Part shown: positions 27,357-39,815 of the stretch, piece by piece
Layout: every line of letters starts with the position of its first letter
How positions within the stretch are numbered: position 1 is the first letter of the stretch
DNA from: Ficedula albicollis
Lineage: Eukaryota; Chordata; Aves; Passeriformes; Muscicapidae
Assembly (NCBI RefSeq): GCF_000247815.1
Contig: NC_021677.1
Location: 63,887,538 to 63,951,537, forward strand
Reading direction: 5' to 3'
DNA: 64,000 nt
Made by a program: the position numbers and the translations under genes
The notes under the pieces: model-generated
Seen by the model: only the letters and a program-made list of their open reading frames with translations
Database searches by the model: none
Told to the model about the DNA's origin: nothing

Positions 27357-27896
27357 GTACACCAACAGCTGGTAGAACAAGATGGCTCAGTGAGAAATTA
27401 TTTCCTTTTCCCCAGTTCCATCACTCCTGGCTCGTTTTAGTTCACAGCAATCAGGAATTCCTCTTTTTTCTCAATTCCATCATTCCCTCAGTACACCAAC
27501 AGCTGGTAGAACAAGGAGATGGCTCAGTGAGAAATTATTTCCTTTTGCCCAGTTCCATCACTCCTGGCTCCCCTCGGGGGGGCAGGAGAGGAGCTGGGGG
27601 GGCTCAGGAGGGAACAGGCCGAGCTCACTGTTCTGGAGGATGATCCTGGCTCCAATTTACAATTTGGGGGTAATTAATGATATTATCATTGCATTAAGGA
27701 GGAGATGTTAATTACCCCCAAATTATTTCCTTTTGCCCAGTTCCATCACTCCTGGCTCCCCTCGGGGGGGCAGGAGAGGAGCTGGGGGGGCTCAGGAGGG
27801 AACAGGCCGAGCTCACTGTTCTGGAGGATGATCCTGGCTCCAATTTACAATTTGGGGGTAATTAATGATATTATCATTGCATTAAGGAGGAGATGT
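27357..27896. repeat. Nested tandem duplications (188 bp unit)
   Basis: 27,534-27,708 is repeated at 27,722-27,896 with an offset of exactly 188 bp and no difference that I see, including 'ccatcactcctggctcccct' and 'ttaatgatattatcattgca'. Upstream, 'cctcagtacaccaacagctg' to 'ctcagtgagaaattatttcc' also occurs twice, from about 27,350 and 27,485. Confidence 0.95.
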
Positions 27897-27904
27897 GTCC
27901 CAGG

Positions 27905-28426
27905 TTCCAATGTAAAGATGTACCAGCAGTGTGTGTTCTGTCCCAGCTGTTAAACCAGCTGGGGCAGTGCCCCTGATCTCCTGGCACACATTATCTGCTC
28001 ATGGGCCAGCTTTAAACCAGCTGGGCAATCATCTTTATCTTCCCACAGCCCATCCTCCCTCCAGGAGATATCTCCTGTTCATGGCCACTGAGTCCCAGGG
28101 CATGGCTGATAAAATTACATCATCCCATGGGAGATGCTCCAGCCAGGGGAGGAGCCAAGCCTTTCCTACCCAGAGAAAACCCGGACACCAAGGCACCTTC
28201 TTTCCACTGGATCCCAGAGGACAAGAGCTACCAGAACTTTCTATGGGATCACCATCTCAACAAGAGCACTTCATCTGCACTGCTACCACCCCCCTAGCCA
28301 GCAGGGTGTCAGGTTGTATTCTGACCCTGTCACTGCTTTTCTTTTGCATGTATTTTATTTTTCCCTTTTAAATTGTATTTCTGACTTGGGGTCCCTTCCT
28401 GGTTTTGCTTTTCAAACCATTACAAG
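27905..28426. mobile_element. LTR family A copy 2, uninterrupted, opposite strand
   Basis: In reverse complement, 27,930-28,095 matches the right parts of copies 1, 3 and 4, and 28,290-28,330 matches their 'cagagtcagaatccaagctg' to 'cagggtgctggcagcag' part. It is the only copy without poly-C, so it shows what the tracts replace. It ends close to 28,426, next to another LTR. Confidence 0.65.
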
Positions 28427-29009
28427 ATGGGACTACAATTGTGCTAAAGATGATTTATTGCTCTGAAACACATCAGACTCGAGGCTGTGAGGTTTAGAGG
28501 AGCAAGAATTCAGCCACAGCTCAGAGTAGTCACAAGTTCCTTCATTACAAGGCAATACAGCCTTCATTGCAAGGCAATACAGAACATTCTAATCCAATGG
28601 AAAGTTGCCACAAAGTTTATTTTGTTTTTCTGACCTTTACTCAATTCTTTTATCCAATTTACTTCCTCACCTTTACTTAATTCTTTTATCCAATGGGCTA
28701 CTATTACACACACACACATCTGCTTCTATTATAACATCTGAACTCTTAGCTTACCCTACACAACTACATTATATAAAACCCTTCTGTAATTATATAAAAC
28801 CTACACTACAAAACCCTTCACCATCTTACCCAATCCAGTTTCTTACTTACTTAAGGCATATTCTTACTTACAGCCACAGAAACATAAGCCTGTAATTCTT
28901 CTACTTAATATCCGTGTACTTTTATTTTTACATCAATCCAGGCTTCTTCCAAGGCTGCAATTCAAACCCTTCAGCATCTGTGGAAGTTTCCATCCTCCCA
29001 TTTCCTACA
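28427..29009 (-). mobile_element. LTR family E copy, minus strand
   Basis: On the minus strand it begins TGTAGG at 29,009 and ends CCA at 28,427, with AATAAA (from 'gagcaataaatc') near the 3' end. Internal words 'taagtaagaatatgcctta' and 'gccttgcaatgaaggc' are present, and the first recalls the LTR at 33.0 kb. It also has an inner near-duplicate of 'tactcaattcttttatccaa'. It abuts family A copy 2 in the opposite direction. Confidence 0.6.
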
Positions 29010-30080
29010 ATATATAAATCACCAGGTCTGGAAATCCCCATTTGCAGACAAAGCTGGTTTTTTCTCTCCTGGCATCCCTGTGAGGGAAGATGTTTTTGTG
29101 GGGATGGGCTGGATTCAGGGGTGTCCCTGGCTGGGAATGATGGAACTGGGAGCTGCAGGCACCGGGGATGGGGCAGAGACCTGGCACAAATTAAATTCTG
29201 GGCAAGGAATCAGCGGGGCTGGGCGAAGGACTCGGATCAGTCCAGGGCTCAGTGGCTCTCGGGCCACGCAGGGGCTGCTGGAGAAGGTTTTTTATGGTTA
29301 TTCCACATTCCAAACCTGGTGGTTTTAAACTCCTCCCGCTGTTCCAGGTGTGCCAGGCACTGGAGGTGTCACAGATGATTTTAGGGTGGGGTTGATTCCT
29401 ACGAACAGAGAAAACCTTCATCCATTGTGGCATAAGGGTGAGCTCTGCCCCCCTTCTGTGGATCTGTTTTCCTCTGGGCTCGTTCCGACTGCTTTGAGTC
29501 CCTGGGCTGGAAAAAGAAATTCTCCCTCATCCCCTTGCTCCCTGTGCAGCATTTCCTGAGGGAGGTGGAGCACCAGGGTCAGGGGGGAAGAGACCACCCC
29601 GTGGATAACTGTGCTGGAATTTGGGGTCCTTTCTGCTGCTGCAGCTGCTGCGAGGGCCAGCACAGCCCGGGCTCAGGAGCGTGGGCTGTGCCAGGACAGC
29701 TCCTGCAGCCCAGCACCCCGGGGACCCCCCAGAAACCACAGCCCCGGCTGTGCTTCGCTCACCTTGGAGCAGAAATTGCCAATTTAGCGAGCTGTCTGAG
29801 GATGAAAGAACCGTCCCTGGCTCTGGGGCACGTCCTGGGCCATGGGAGCTGATCCCAGCAGCCCCCAGGGCTGGGCAGGATAATTAACATCAGGATAATT
29901 AACACCTCCAAGCTTTTCTCATTCTGGAGCTGCTCAGATGAAAGCCGGTGGGGGAGAGGGATCAGCTGCTCTCCCCAGCCCTGAGCAGCCCGGGTGTCCT
30001 TGCTGTGACACTGAGCAGAGCTCCTGTCCCTGTCCCTGCTCCAGAGCCAGCTGCCAGGACAGGGATGTCCCATCCTGTGT
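29010..30080. other. Noncoding stretch
   Basis: No supported gene. GC-rich, several overlapping frames on both strands, no recognised repeat. Confidence 0.4.
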
Positions 30081-30350
30081 TTTTTGTATTCATCAGGATT
30101 TTTTATGTTATAGATGACCAGAGTAAACCACTCCTGGCTCTCCCTATTGAATATATCTGGAGGCAGATATTTAATGCAAGAAATTGAGTGGTGGTGATAT
30201 TCTCTTCCTCTTTTTTCCATTACCTCTTTTCTTTCTATTTTAACCTGTTCTTTCCTGGAATTATGTGCAACATTGTGTTCCAGTGCAGCATTTAAACGGG
30301 ATAAATGCAAATAATTTACATTGTTAAAGTGTGCCCAAGAGGAATTGCAT
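30080..30350. other. Candidate conserved noncoding element
   Basis: AT-richer, unique in this window, with 'cattgaatatatctgg' type sequence and 'gggataaatgcaaataattt', which includes an octamer-like ATGCAAAT. Composition-based call only. Confidence 0.35.
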
Positions 30351-30689
30351 CTCCTCTGGGTTGCCCAGGAGCCAGCAGCATCCTGTCTGTGGCACAGCCC
30401 GTGACAAACAAACTGCTCCAAGCCTTTCTCAACAGAATCAAAACCAGCTTGAAATTCAATGCTGCAGTGCCCTGCGAGCCTGGCGGGTGGCACAGCTCCT
30501 GGAATTCCAAGTACATCCTCCTGTGTGCCCAGGGCCCCTCGGAGCTTGTCAGCCAGGGAAGTTCATTTCCAGGGATAACACTTCTTTCCAGGGACGTGCA
30601 CTGCCTTTTATTCATGGGCTTGCTTCAGCAGAAAGCTTTCACATTTCGATTTTCACTGCTCCCAGCCTGGCTCCCGGTGCTTGTTTTGG

Positions 30690-30905
30690 TTCTTACCCAT
30701 GCGTGCTCCGCAGGTAACAGCGGGGTTCAGCCGCTTCCATCGGGAGCGAGAGGAGGGAGCCTCGGAGAGCTCCGAGGGGCTGAGCTGGGTGGGCGCACAC
30801 AGCCGGGGTCCCCGCGCTCTTGTGCTGGTTTATTCCCAGTTTTCAGGGCGGGAGGCGGCTGTGGGAACGTGCTGGGCGCAGAACACACCAAAGGCGGCGG
30901 AGGCA
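30690..30905. other. Small CpG-rich segment
   Basis: Dense CpG (for example 'gcgtgctccgcag', 'agccgcttccatcgggagcg', 'ggcggcggagg') compared with nearby DNA, ending at the (GGGCA)n array. It could be a small CpG island or just the array's GC-rich edge. The frame at 30,681 has no other support. Confidence 0.35.
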
Positions 30906-31120
30906 GGGCAGGGCAGGGCAGGGCAGGGCAGGGCAGGGCAGGGCAGGGCAGGGCAGGGCAGGGCAGGGCAGGGCAGGGCAGGGCAGGGCAGGGCAGGGCA
31001 GGGCAGGGCAGGGCAGGGCAGGGCAGGGCAGGGCAGGGCAGGGCAGGGCAGGGCAGGGCAGGGCAGGGCAGGGCAGGGCAGGGCAGGGCAGGGCAGGGCA
31101 GGGCAGGGCAGGGCAGGGCA
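30906..31120. repeat. Perfect (GGGCA)43 microsatellite
   Basis: 215 bp of exact GGGCA units. Every four units satisfy the G-quadruplex pattern of four G-triplets with 2-base loops. The (AGQGR)n and (ALPCP)n frames are translations of the repeat. Confidence 0.95.
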
Positions 31121-31262
31121 GGAGAGGCTGTGGCTGCCCCTGCATCCCGGGCATGTCCCAGGCCAGACCCGGGGGCAGTGGGAGGTGTCCCTGCCGCGGC
31201 AGGGGCTGGAAGAAATGAGATTTCGGGTCCCTCCCAACCCAAACCGTTCCAGAGTTCCGTGA
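31121..31262 (+). repeat. CR1-like LINE tail
   Basis: Has 'gaggctgtggctgcccctgc', 'gtgggaggtgtccctgccgc' and 'tccctcccaacccaaaccgt', the sense CR1-like tail, directly after the microsatellite. Confidence 0.7.
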
Positions 31263-31955
31263 GAACTCCGTCCCAGCCCTGGCGTGGGAGGAGCCGGGGT
31301 GCCCAGCAGCTTTGCTGTCCTCCTTGTGCCCGGCTCCAATTCATTCTGCCTAAAGCAAAGCCAAGCTCAGCTTCGGCCCCGGGGCAGGCTGAAAGGGGGG
31401 AGCGATGGGATGGGCCAAGCAGGGGCTGGGAGGGGTGGGACTGCCTCGGGGAAACGCAGGGCTGGACCCCAGGGAGGGGTCTGTGCCGAAGGACAGGCTG
31501 CCACAAGGACGAGAGGGTTCCGTGGGAAAGCTCAGGCTGAAAGGCAGCAGCAAGTTCCTGCCATTCATGAAAATAAAGAATAAATCCTGTCAGGAAAAGA
31601 AGGGGGAAAGGATGTGTTTGCTTGAAGTCCAGCAGTTTATGGAAGCAATCCCAGGATGGGATCCCGTGGGAATACAAGAAATATTCTGGATGGATCCTTC
31701 TCACAGGGGATTGACAGGGCAGGAGAAATCATGGGGGCCTGGGGAAATTCCAACCCATCTTAACGACCCTCTCTGCCCCAATTCAGCAAAAATTTCCAAA
31801 ACCCAGCATTTTAGTGAGTGATTGCTCTCAAAAGTAGCTGGCAGAGCAGTTAAAATAAACTCATCACTCCTCAATATTCCTCTTCTTCTTGCTGGGCTTG
31901 TTTCCCCATATTTGAACTTTATTCTGGGAATAATAAATAGACTTTGCTGCACACG
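31263..31955. other. Noncoding stretch
   Basis: No supported gene or recognised repeat. Confidence 0.4.
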
Positions 31956-32260
31956 AGCAGTGAAAATGTGGCATTAAAAGCAGGCTGAATATTTAACTGA
32001 AGTTTAAACTTGTCATTCAATGAGCTGATAATAAATGCCATAAGCTATTCAGCTTTCAAATTAAATCCCTGAGCAAATGTTTTGAGAGAAGGGGCTGATT
32101 TATCCCTGTGTACGACTTTATTTGCTGGGAAATTTCAATATCTAAGTCACAGCACTTCTGAAAAAATGCCTTAAATCAAGATTTTCCATTGACAACTTAA
32201 TCTGGTAACACTGGCTGATGAAGATGGTCTGGTATCTTGAATATTGAGTTATTTCCCAGG
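31956..32260. other. Candidate conserved noncoding element
   Basis: AT-rich and non-repetitive, with 'caatgagctgataataaatg' and 'ctatttacttt'-like words, and no open frame on the + strand. Composition-based call only. Confidence 0.3.
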
Positions 32261-32659
32261 CTTCTATTTTTCTTGCTTGGAAATTTGCTTTGCCAACTGC
32301 CTAAAAAGTCATTTTTATTATGATGGTGTTTTATTTTCACATAATTTTGTGGGTTATTTACTGGGAATGAGAGGAGAATGGGGTTTAAGGAGATGTGATG
32401 GACACATGACGGATACCTCTCCTGTCTGCTGGTTTTTCTGTTAGTTGTGGGCAATAAGTTCCAACTTCTAAGGCAAAGGAAAAGATCCAGGGAGGAGCAA
32501 AGCCCAGGAGCCCTCCCTGAGGGTCCCTCAGTGCTGCAGCTCCCAGGGATGAGAGGAACACCTGGAGAAATCAGTTCTGGGTTCACATCTGCACTAAAAA
32601 ATACCTAAATCTGGGCAGATATTTGTGATTCAAATATTTTGATTTGTGGTTGTTCTCAG

Positions 32660-32870
32660 GCTTCCACTCCAGCCGGGCCAGGGCAGGCTCAGGGTGGAAC
32701 CAGCAGGAATTTCCCCATGGGAAGGGTGGGCAGGGTTGGCAGTGCCCAGGGAGGGTTGGGGTGCCCATCCCTGGGGGTGTCAGGGGAGGAACTGGACTTG
32801 GCGTGGGTGACAAGGCGGGGATTGGGCACAGCTGGGACTCCACGGCCCTGGAGGGCTTCCCAAAGTTCAG
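32660..32870 (+). repeat. CR1-like LINE fragment
   Basis: Contains 'aggaatttccccatgggaag', 'ggcagtgcccagggagggtt' and 'gggcacagctgggactccac', as at 26.3 and 41.7 kb. Confidence 0.65.
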
Positions 32871-32999
32871 ACTTTTAACTGCATTTAATTCCTTCTGCCT
32901 TTGGGGGCCTCGAAGATCCTTGAAATTGTGTGAGTTGAAGCTGGACCTGTTGGAGTAAAACAGAGGCCTCTCTGGATTCCTCTGAGAGAAACCAGGGTG

Positions 33000-33725
33000 C
33001 AGGAATTGAATTAAACCTTTGGATGGATTCAAGTCTATTAAGCCATTCATACATGAAATAGAGGTGTAAGCTTAAGTTTTAAGTAAATAAGTATTTAAGT
33101 AAGAATATGTTTTAAGTGCCTTAAAGAGCAAAAGCCTTAGAATTGAGTGTGAAAAACAAGCTTCAGTGGGAGCTCAAAAATAAAAACAAGTTCAGTGAGA
33201 GCTCAAAACCACAGTTTTTGACAATAAAAACATAGTAAGAATATTGCTTACATTTTTCAGATAGAACAGATAGTCCATATGTGCAAGTTCTGCATAAACT
33301 TTCATAATAAAAAGCTAGAATTCTAATGGGTTTAGAAGGAATGCTTTGTGTTTTAGCTCATTGGGTAATTTGTAAATAAGAATCTGTGCATTGGAGTGAG
33401 AGCTCACTCGCTCTTACTCCACCATCATCATCATCATCACTAGCACAGCATCAAAGAAGAAGAAGAGGAAGAACAAGAAGAAAAGAACAGCAGATTAAAA
33501 GGCCAGGGAGCTTCTGCCTTTGCTCAGGACTCTGCACCAGAGAACTGCTGCTCCTGCTCCTGCCCCTGCCCAGGACTTTGCACCAGGGAGCTGCTTCTGT
33601 TTGGGACTCCACGGAAAGCTTTAACTCAGGGCCTTGGGTTCTTCTATTTGAGGCTGGTGTGCTCCTGTAAAAAACAACTTGACAGCAACCAGCAGCTGCT
33701 CTGCTCTTTTGCAGACACAAACCCA
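33000..33725 (+). mobile_element. LTR family E-like copy 1
   Basis: Shares with 36,000-36,690 the order 'aaacctttggatggattcaa' / 'aaagcctttgggtggactga', then 'catagtaagaatattgctta' / 'acagtaagaatattgctggc', then 'ggaattctaac'-type words. Carries a (CAT)n at 33,422-33,440 and an AAG-rich run after it. No viral genes. Confidence 0.55.
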
Positions 33726-34295
33726 CGACAGTCTCAGCACGGACCTGTGCCCACCTGGCTGGCTGAAGGCTCCGTGCCCAGAGCTGGGGCACTGCCACGT
33801 GCTGCCCACTCCTCTGCTCCACACTCCCCACTGATTTATCTGAGCATGGAGACAAACCCGATTCCTGACTGCCTCTCCAGGCACAAATGAAACCCAGCCA
33901 GGCACCAGCAAACAGGGGATTGATTTCAGGTTTGCCTGCTGGGTTTCACTGCGCCCGGGAGAGACGGAGCCTCGGATGGATCGGTGCCCACTGAGCAGCA
34001 GAGGGGGACCCCCCACACTTCCAGGAGAGTCCCCATTTTTGGGAGGCTGAATTATCCTCGAGGTAAAGGAGCTGTAAAGGGAAATTCTGTGGCTTTGGTG
34101 CTTCAAGCAGGAATATTTGGAAAATGGGAACCAGGACTGTTCCAACAGCTCGGAACTCGTGCCAGGACCTCTGATCCCAGGCAGGGTGTGCCCAGCCAGG
34201 AGGGGGCTGCAGGGTCATCTCACCTTGTTGTGGCACCTGGGGACATGGTAGTGCTGGGGAGGGGCTGGGCCTGGTGCTCTCAGAGAGCTTTTCTG
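33726..34295. other. Noncoding stretch
   Basis: No supported gene or recognised repeat. A short family E-like flank may extend into the first 100 bp. Confidence 0.35.
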
Positions 34296-35229
<934 letters not shown>

Positions 35230-35340
35230 TGCCCTGGGACTCAGTGGCCATGAACAGGAGATATCTCCTGGAGGGAGGATGGGCTGTGGGAAGATAAAGA
35301 TGATTGCCCAGCTGGTTTAAAGCTGGTGACAGAACACACA
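35230..35340. mobile_element. LTR family A copy 3, right part
   Basis: 'tgccctgggactcagtggcc' then 'aacaggagatatctcctgga', matching the reverse complement of 27,990-28,105. Diverges after 'cagctggtttaaagctgg'. Confidence 0.75.
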
Positions 35341-35995
35341 CTGCTGGGCACATCCTGCTTTGACATCCTGCAAGACATTTTCCATCCCAATGATTCCATG
35401 GTCCATGATCTGTCATCCAGCAGCAGCCTGTGTCTCTGTGCTGGGCACTCTGAGAGTCCCATGGCATGTTCAGTGTGTGCTGGAGTCCTAGCCACAGCCA
35501 AGAAACAACAAAAACCATTTTCAACAACTGATTTTCCTTCTGCTAATCCGTGGCACAAGCAATGGCTGTCCTGTGAGCAGACCCAGGCAGTTCAGAGCCA
35601 TATTTCCATTTTAACGTTCACTGCTCTCCAGGTGAATTAACAGAGGCTTTCTGCAATGACCTAAATAAAACCTCCGTTCCTGGTGCCTGCAAGCACTCGG
35701 GGTTTTCAGATTCACCCAGGTTTGGCACAGGGAAACCAGCCAAGCCACAGCCCCCACAGCCAGCAGGTCCCTGCTGCACGGGCAGGAGGTGTTTTCACAC
35801 AGTGGGATGGAGCAAACTGCAGGGGCAGGAAGGATTTGGGGAGAATTTCCGAAATAATCTCCAGTTTCTGGCTGCCATTAGCTAATTTGAGCGGGATGGT
35901 TTCCATGGAGATGTGGAAGCAGCAGGGATGGAGGGAGGAGAAGCAGGGTGGGATTTATCCCATTCCCACTGCCAGCCCACAGGGACAGGGGCTGT
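35341..35995. other. Noncoding stretch, possible LTR remainder
   Basis: 35,341-35,640 may still be LTR-derived ('gacagaacacacactgctgg' recalls copy 4). No supported gene after that. Confidence 0.35.
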
Positions 35996-35999
35996 CCTG

Positions 36000-36690
36000 G
36001 ATTAAAGCCTTTGGGTGGACTGAGGTACATTGAGCCTCTCACACATAAAGCAGACATTTATGCAGAAGCAAGTCAGTAATTTTAGGGTGAGTTCTGATGC
36101 TTTTAGTGAGTGAAAGGTTCCAAATGCCAGAGCAGCAGTGAGTTCTAGTGAAGGTGACACACACTGATATCTGCAGTGGAGGCTCCAGTACCATGGCTGT
36201 AGACAGGACAGACACAACAGAGCTACAGTAAGAATATTGCTGGCATTGTTCAGACAGAACAAGATGGATTGTATGTGTAGTTGATATCTGCAGTGGAGGC
36301 TCCAGTGCCATGGCTGTAGACAGGACAGACACAACAGAGCTACAGTAAGAATATTGCTGACATTGTTCAGACAGAACAAGGTGGATTGTGTGTGTAGTGT
36401 TACACATAACCAGGTGTGCTCAGGAACTGGAATTCTAACAGGTTAAGGAGTGGTGCTCTGAGCTTGTGTCCCAGCTTGTTGGGAAAATCCCATATAACAG
36501 CATGGATTTGGGAGAGTTGTTGCTTTTAGCCATTGTGGCTTTTAGCCACTTGCCTTTTGCCTTTCTTGCCTTTCTGCTTTGTTGTTATTGCTTTTGCCAT
36601 TGCTGTTTGCCTTTGCTTGTCTGTGTACTGTTGAGACTGATGTGCTTTGTAATAAATAACCTTTTCAACCATTAGCTGCTTTGCTTATTT
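36000..36690 (+). mobile_element. LTR family E-like copy 2
   Basis: Related to the 33.0 kb copy. AATAAA lies in 'tgtaataaataaccttttca' near the right end, and the left part carries an internal 117 bp duplication (36,165-36,398). No viral genes are next to it. Confidence 0.6.
36165..36398. repeat. 117 bp tandem duplication inside an LTR
   Basis: Two units starting 'tgatatctgcagtggaggct' at 36,165 and 36,282. They share 'ccatggctgtagacaggaca' and 'gctacagtaagaatattgct' and differ at only a few bases. Confidence 0.95.
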
Positions 36691-38225
36691 AAGACAACCT
36701 GATGAAGTAGGAGCCAAGAGCTCCAGAGTAGGAGCCTACAGAGCACCTGGAGGTCAGAAAGAGCCTCCACACTGTCCCTGAGGCCACATCTCCATGTCCC
36801 GTGGGAAGTGGGGCACTCAGCTCCTCTGTGCTGCCTGCTGGAGGCACAGAATCCTCAGCAGGACTGTGATCCCAGCACATCTGCCCTGCCTGGAAATTCC
36901 TGCAGGGAATCCCATCCCTGGGCTCTGCTCCTGAGCAGCCCAGCTTTCCTCCCGGGGCTGCCCCCATCCCCAGGGATCTGCCAAAGCTGGGCTGTGCCCC
37001 TGGAAATGCAGATCAAGGCACCTGGTGGCTTTAAGGGATTGAATTCAGGGCAGAGAATGAGAAGCTTTGGAGGATTTGTGTTTCCTGGTGCTCAGCTGGG
37101 TGGTGTTGGTGTGTGGGTCCCTGCAGTGATTCCCTGCCGCTGATCTGAGCTCGTCTCTTCCCAGATCTCAGACATCTGTCTCCCAGATGGAAACATCTGG
37201 AGTGGCAGTGACCCCACACAGCAGGTACACGGAGCAAGGATCAGATTATTCCTTAACTCCCTGCTGAACTCACCATCCTTTTGTAAAACCAGGAAATCAC
37301 AGAACCCTGGGATGGTTTGGGTTAAGCGGATCTGAAATCCCACCTCTCAAATCCCTCTCGTTCCCAGCTGTGCTGTGGAAGGAGGCTCTGTGTGCTCCCC
37401 CTGGATCCAGGCAGAGCAGCCAGGCCTGGGAGATGGGTGGGAATCGCTGGATAAATCCCTCAGCTCCCTGCAAGGCAGCTCTGGTGTGGTGCTGATGAAG
37501 TGCAGAGGAGCTGTCAGGGAGCCTGGGCAATTAGCAGGGATGAGAGAGACTGCAAAGAGCCTCTGGGATTGAGCTGGGAGCTGGGGCGGAGCAGGGGGGA
37601 GAGATGTGCTGAGCCAGCAGCCCCTGTGTCATCCCAGCCCTGCTCCAAGGTGGATATCAGGATTTCCTGGGCTGCTTCTAGAGGAGCTCAGCTCAAACCT
37701 GCCCCAGGGCCCCCAGGCTGGCACCAGGAAGGTGTGGCAGGCAGACACTGGGTTCTGTCTGGGATGACTGCAGGGAATTAATGCCTGGTGCCAGGGTGGG
37801 GTCCCAGGGACAGGGCCACCCTCACCCCAACATCACCCTGAGCTCCCAGGAGCACACAGGGTGTGATTTTTGTGGGGAAAACACTGAAATTAGAGCCCTG
37901 AAGGAGCAGGGATAGCACAAACCTTACAGTGTCCTGCAATTCATTCTCCTGGAGCGTTGCAAAAAGCTCGGGTTTATTAATTTCCAGCGGTGGCCAGTCC
38001 ATCAGAAGCCTTGTGGAGATGCAGGACTTCAGCCCCTGCCGTGCCTGCCAGGTACTGCTGGAACTGCCTGGTACAGAGACACACTCACGTCAGGAACTTC
38101 CTCCTAATTTGTCCGAAATCGAGACAAATATCAGGAAAGGCCCTGGCTCAGAGCAAGGGAAAAGGGGTGGGAAATGTCCCTTGGGAAGGGAAGGAGGGTG
38201 AAGAGAGATGGGATACTGGGGAGAA
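36691..38225. other. Noncoding stretch with a short CR1-like tail
   Basis: 37,290-37,370 has 'aaatcacagaaccctgggat' and 'ggtttgggttaagcggatct', an antisense CR1-like tail. The rest shows no supported gene. Confidence 0.45.
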
Positions 38226-38400
38226 GTTCCTCCCAGGCAGGGAGGGCAGCCCTGGCACGGCTGTGGCTGCCCCTGGGTCCCTGGCAGTGCCCAAGGCCAG
38301 GCTGGACACTGGGGCTGGAGGTGTCCCTGCCCATCCAGGGTGGCTCTGAGACATTCTCGGGTCCGTTCCCACCCAAACCCCTCTGGGACTCCATGGGTGG
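38226..38400 (+). repeat. CR1-like LINE tail
   Basis: Has 'ggcacggctgtggctgcccc', 'cagtgcccaaggccaggctg' and 'ttcccacccaaacccctctg'. Confidence 0.65.
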
Positions 38401-39250
38401 CAGTCACACCCTCCTGTGCTGGGCATTCCCAGGCATTGTCAGCAGGGCTGGCAGCACAGCAGGGGTGGCTGGGGAGGGACAGGGACGCTCCGGGGGTGCT
38501 CTGGACAGAGCCTGGGGCAGAACCAGGCTGGGAGCATCGGGAGAGGCTCTGCTGGGGACAGAGCTGTCCGCGGGATCCACGGAATTCTCAGAGGTGGAAA
38601 GGGAGCTGATACCTTCAGTCACCTGTCAGAGGCTGCTGGCTCAGAGGACTGAGCTGGCACTTCCATCCCTGCCAGGAGAGTGAAAAGGTGACTGCCCGTG
38701 AGCTGCTCTGTCCCTGCACGGGGCCGGGTCACCTCTGCTGAGGTGGCTGCAGCCCAGGCTGACACAGCTGGTGGCATCCTGCTCATCCCCAGGGATTCAG
38801 ACAGCTCTGAGACACAGCTGAGCTCAGCTGGCCAGCAGCTCCTGTGGCCAGAGGGTCAGGAGCACCGCCAGGTGACACCAGCAATAAAGCAGAGTGGCTG
38901 TCCCTTGTCCCCAAGGCCCTGTGGCTCCGGCTGTGCCGTGGGAGCGTGGCACTGCTCGTTTGTTATTCCTCATGATGGGCTGCAGGATGTCAGAGCAAAG
39001 TGTCTGCAGCAGGGAAAAGCAGATGGAAGCCAGAGCTGTGCTAATTAAGCTCGGTAATAGAAATGTTAATTAAAAACCCCGAAGAGGAAAGGACATTCTG
39101 TAATCTCCTGGTGCTCCCACGTCGTGTGTGAATGGCCAGCGGGGAGGAGCAGATCCTTGGCAGGAGCAGGGGGAGCTCAGAGCCCAAAACTGCCCAGGAA
39201 AGGAGCAGGGTGGGAGCAGGAGGGACCCTGGGAGCTGAGGGAATTCTGCT
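38401..39250. other. Noncoding stretch
   Basis: No supported gene or recognised repeat. Confidence 0.4.
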
Positions 39251-39815
39251 TTAGGGACACTTTGGGAGGGAAAGCCAGTTCTGATTAGGGACACTTTGGG
39301 AAGGAAAGCCAGTTCTGGATTAATGACACTTTGGGAAGGAAAGCCAGCTCTGAGTCAGGGACACTTTGGGAAGCAAAGCCAGTTCTGAGTTAGGGACACT
39401 TTGGGAAGCAAAGCCAGTTCTGAGTTAGGGACACTTTGGGAAGCAAAGCCAGTTCTGAGTTAGGGACACTTTGGGAAGCAAAGCCAGTTCTGAGTTAGGG
39501 ACACTTTGGGAAGCAAAGCCAGTTCTGAGTTAGGGACACTTTGGGAAGCAAAGCCAGTTCTGAGTTAGGGACACTTTGGGAAGCAAAGCCAGTTCTGAGT
39601 TAGGGACACTTTGGGAAGCAAAGCCAGTTCTGAGTTAGGGACACTTTGGGAAGCAAAGCCAGTTCTGAGTTAGGGACACTTTGGGAAGCAAAGCCAGTTC
39701 TGAGTTAGGGACACTTTGGGAAGCAAAGCCAGTTCTGAGTTAGGGACACTTTGGGAAGCAAAGCCAGTTCTGAGTTAGGGACACTTTGGGAGGGACACTT
39801 TGGGAAGCAAAGCCA
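39251..39815. repeat. 35 bp minisatellite, ~16 copies
   Basis: Unit 'ttagggacactttgggaagc' + 'aaagccagttctgag'. The first three or four copies vary, the next ~12 (39,361-39,780) look the same, and the last is shortened, so homogenisation is central. The offset of 35 bp checks at successive 'acactttggg' positions. Confidence 0.97.

Noticed and set aside
30305..31540. 411 codon frame with (AGQGR)n
   Set aside because: Passes through the GGGCA microsatellite. The parts before and after have no coding character that I can see.
36002..36407. Cys/Leu-rich minus-strand frames with an internal peptide repeat
   Set aside because: The peptide repeat is the 117 bp LTR duplication; no coding support.
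39251..39815. CRISPR-like array of direct repeats
   Set aside because: Units are contiguous with no unique spacers, in a vertebrate genomic context. It is a minisatellite.
39251..39815. Interstitial telomere repeat because of 'ttaggg'
   Set aside because: TTAGGG occurs once per 35 bp unit and is not tandem.
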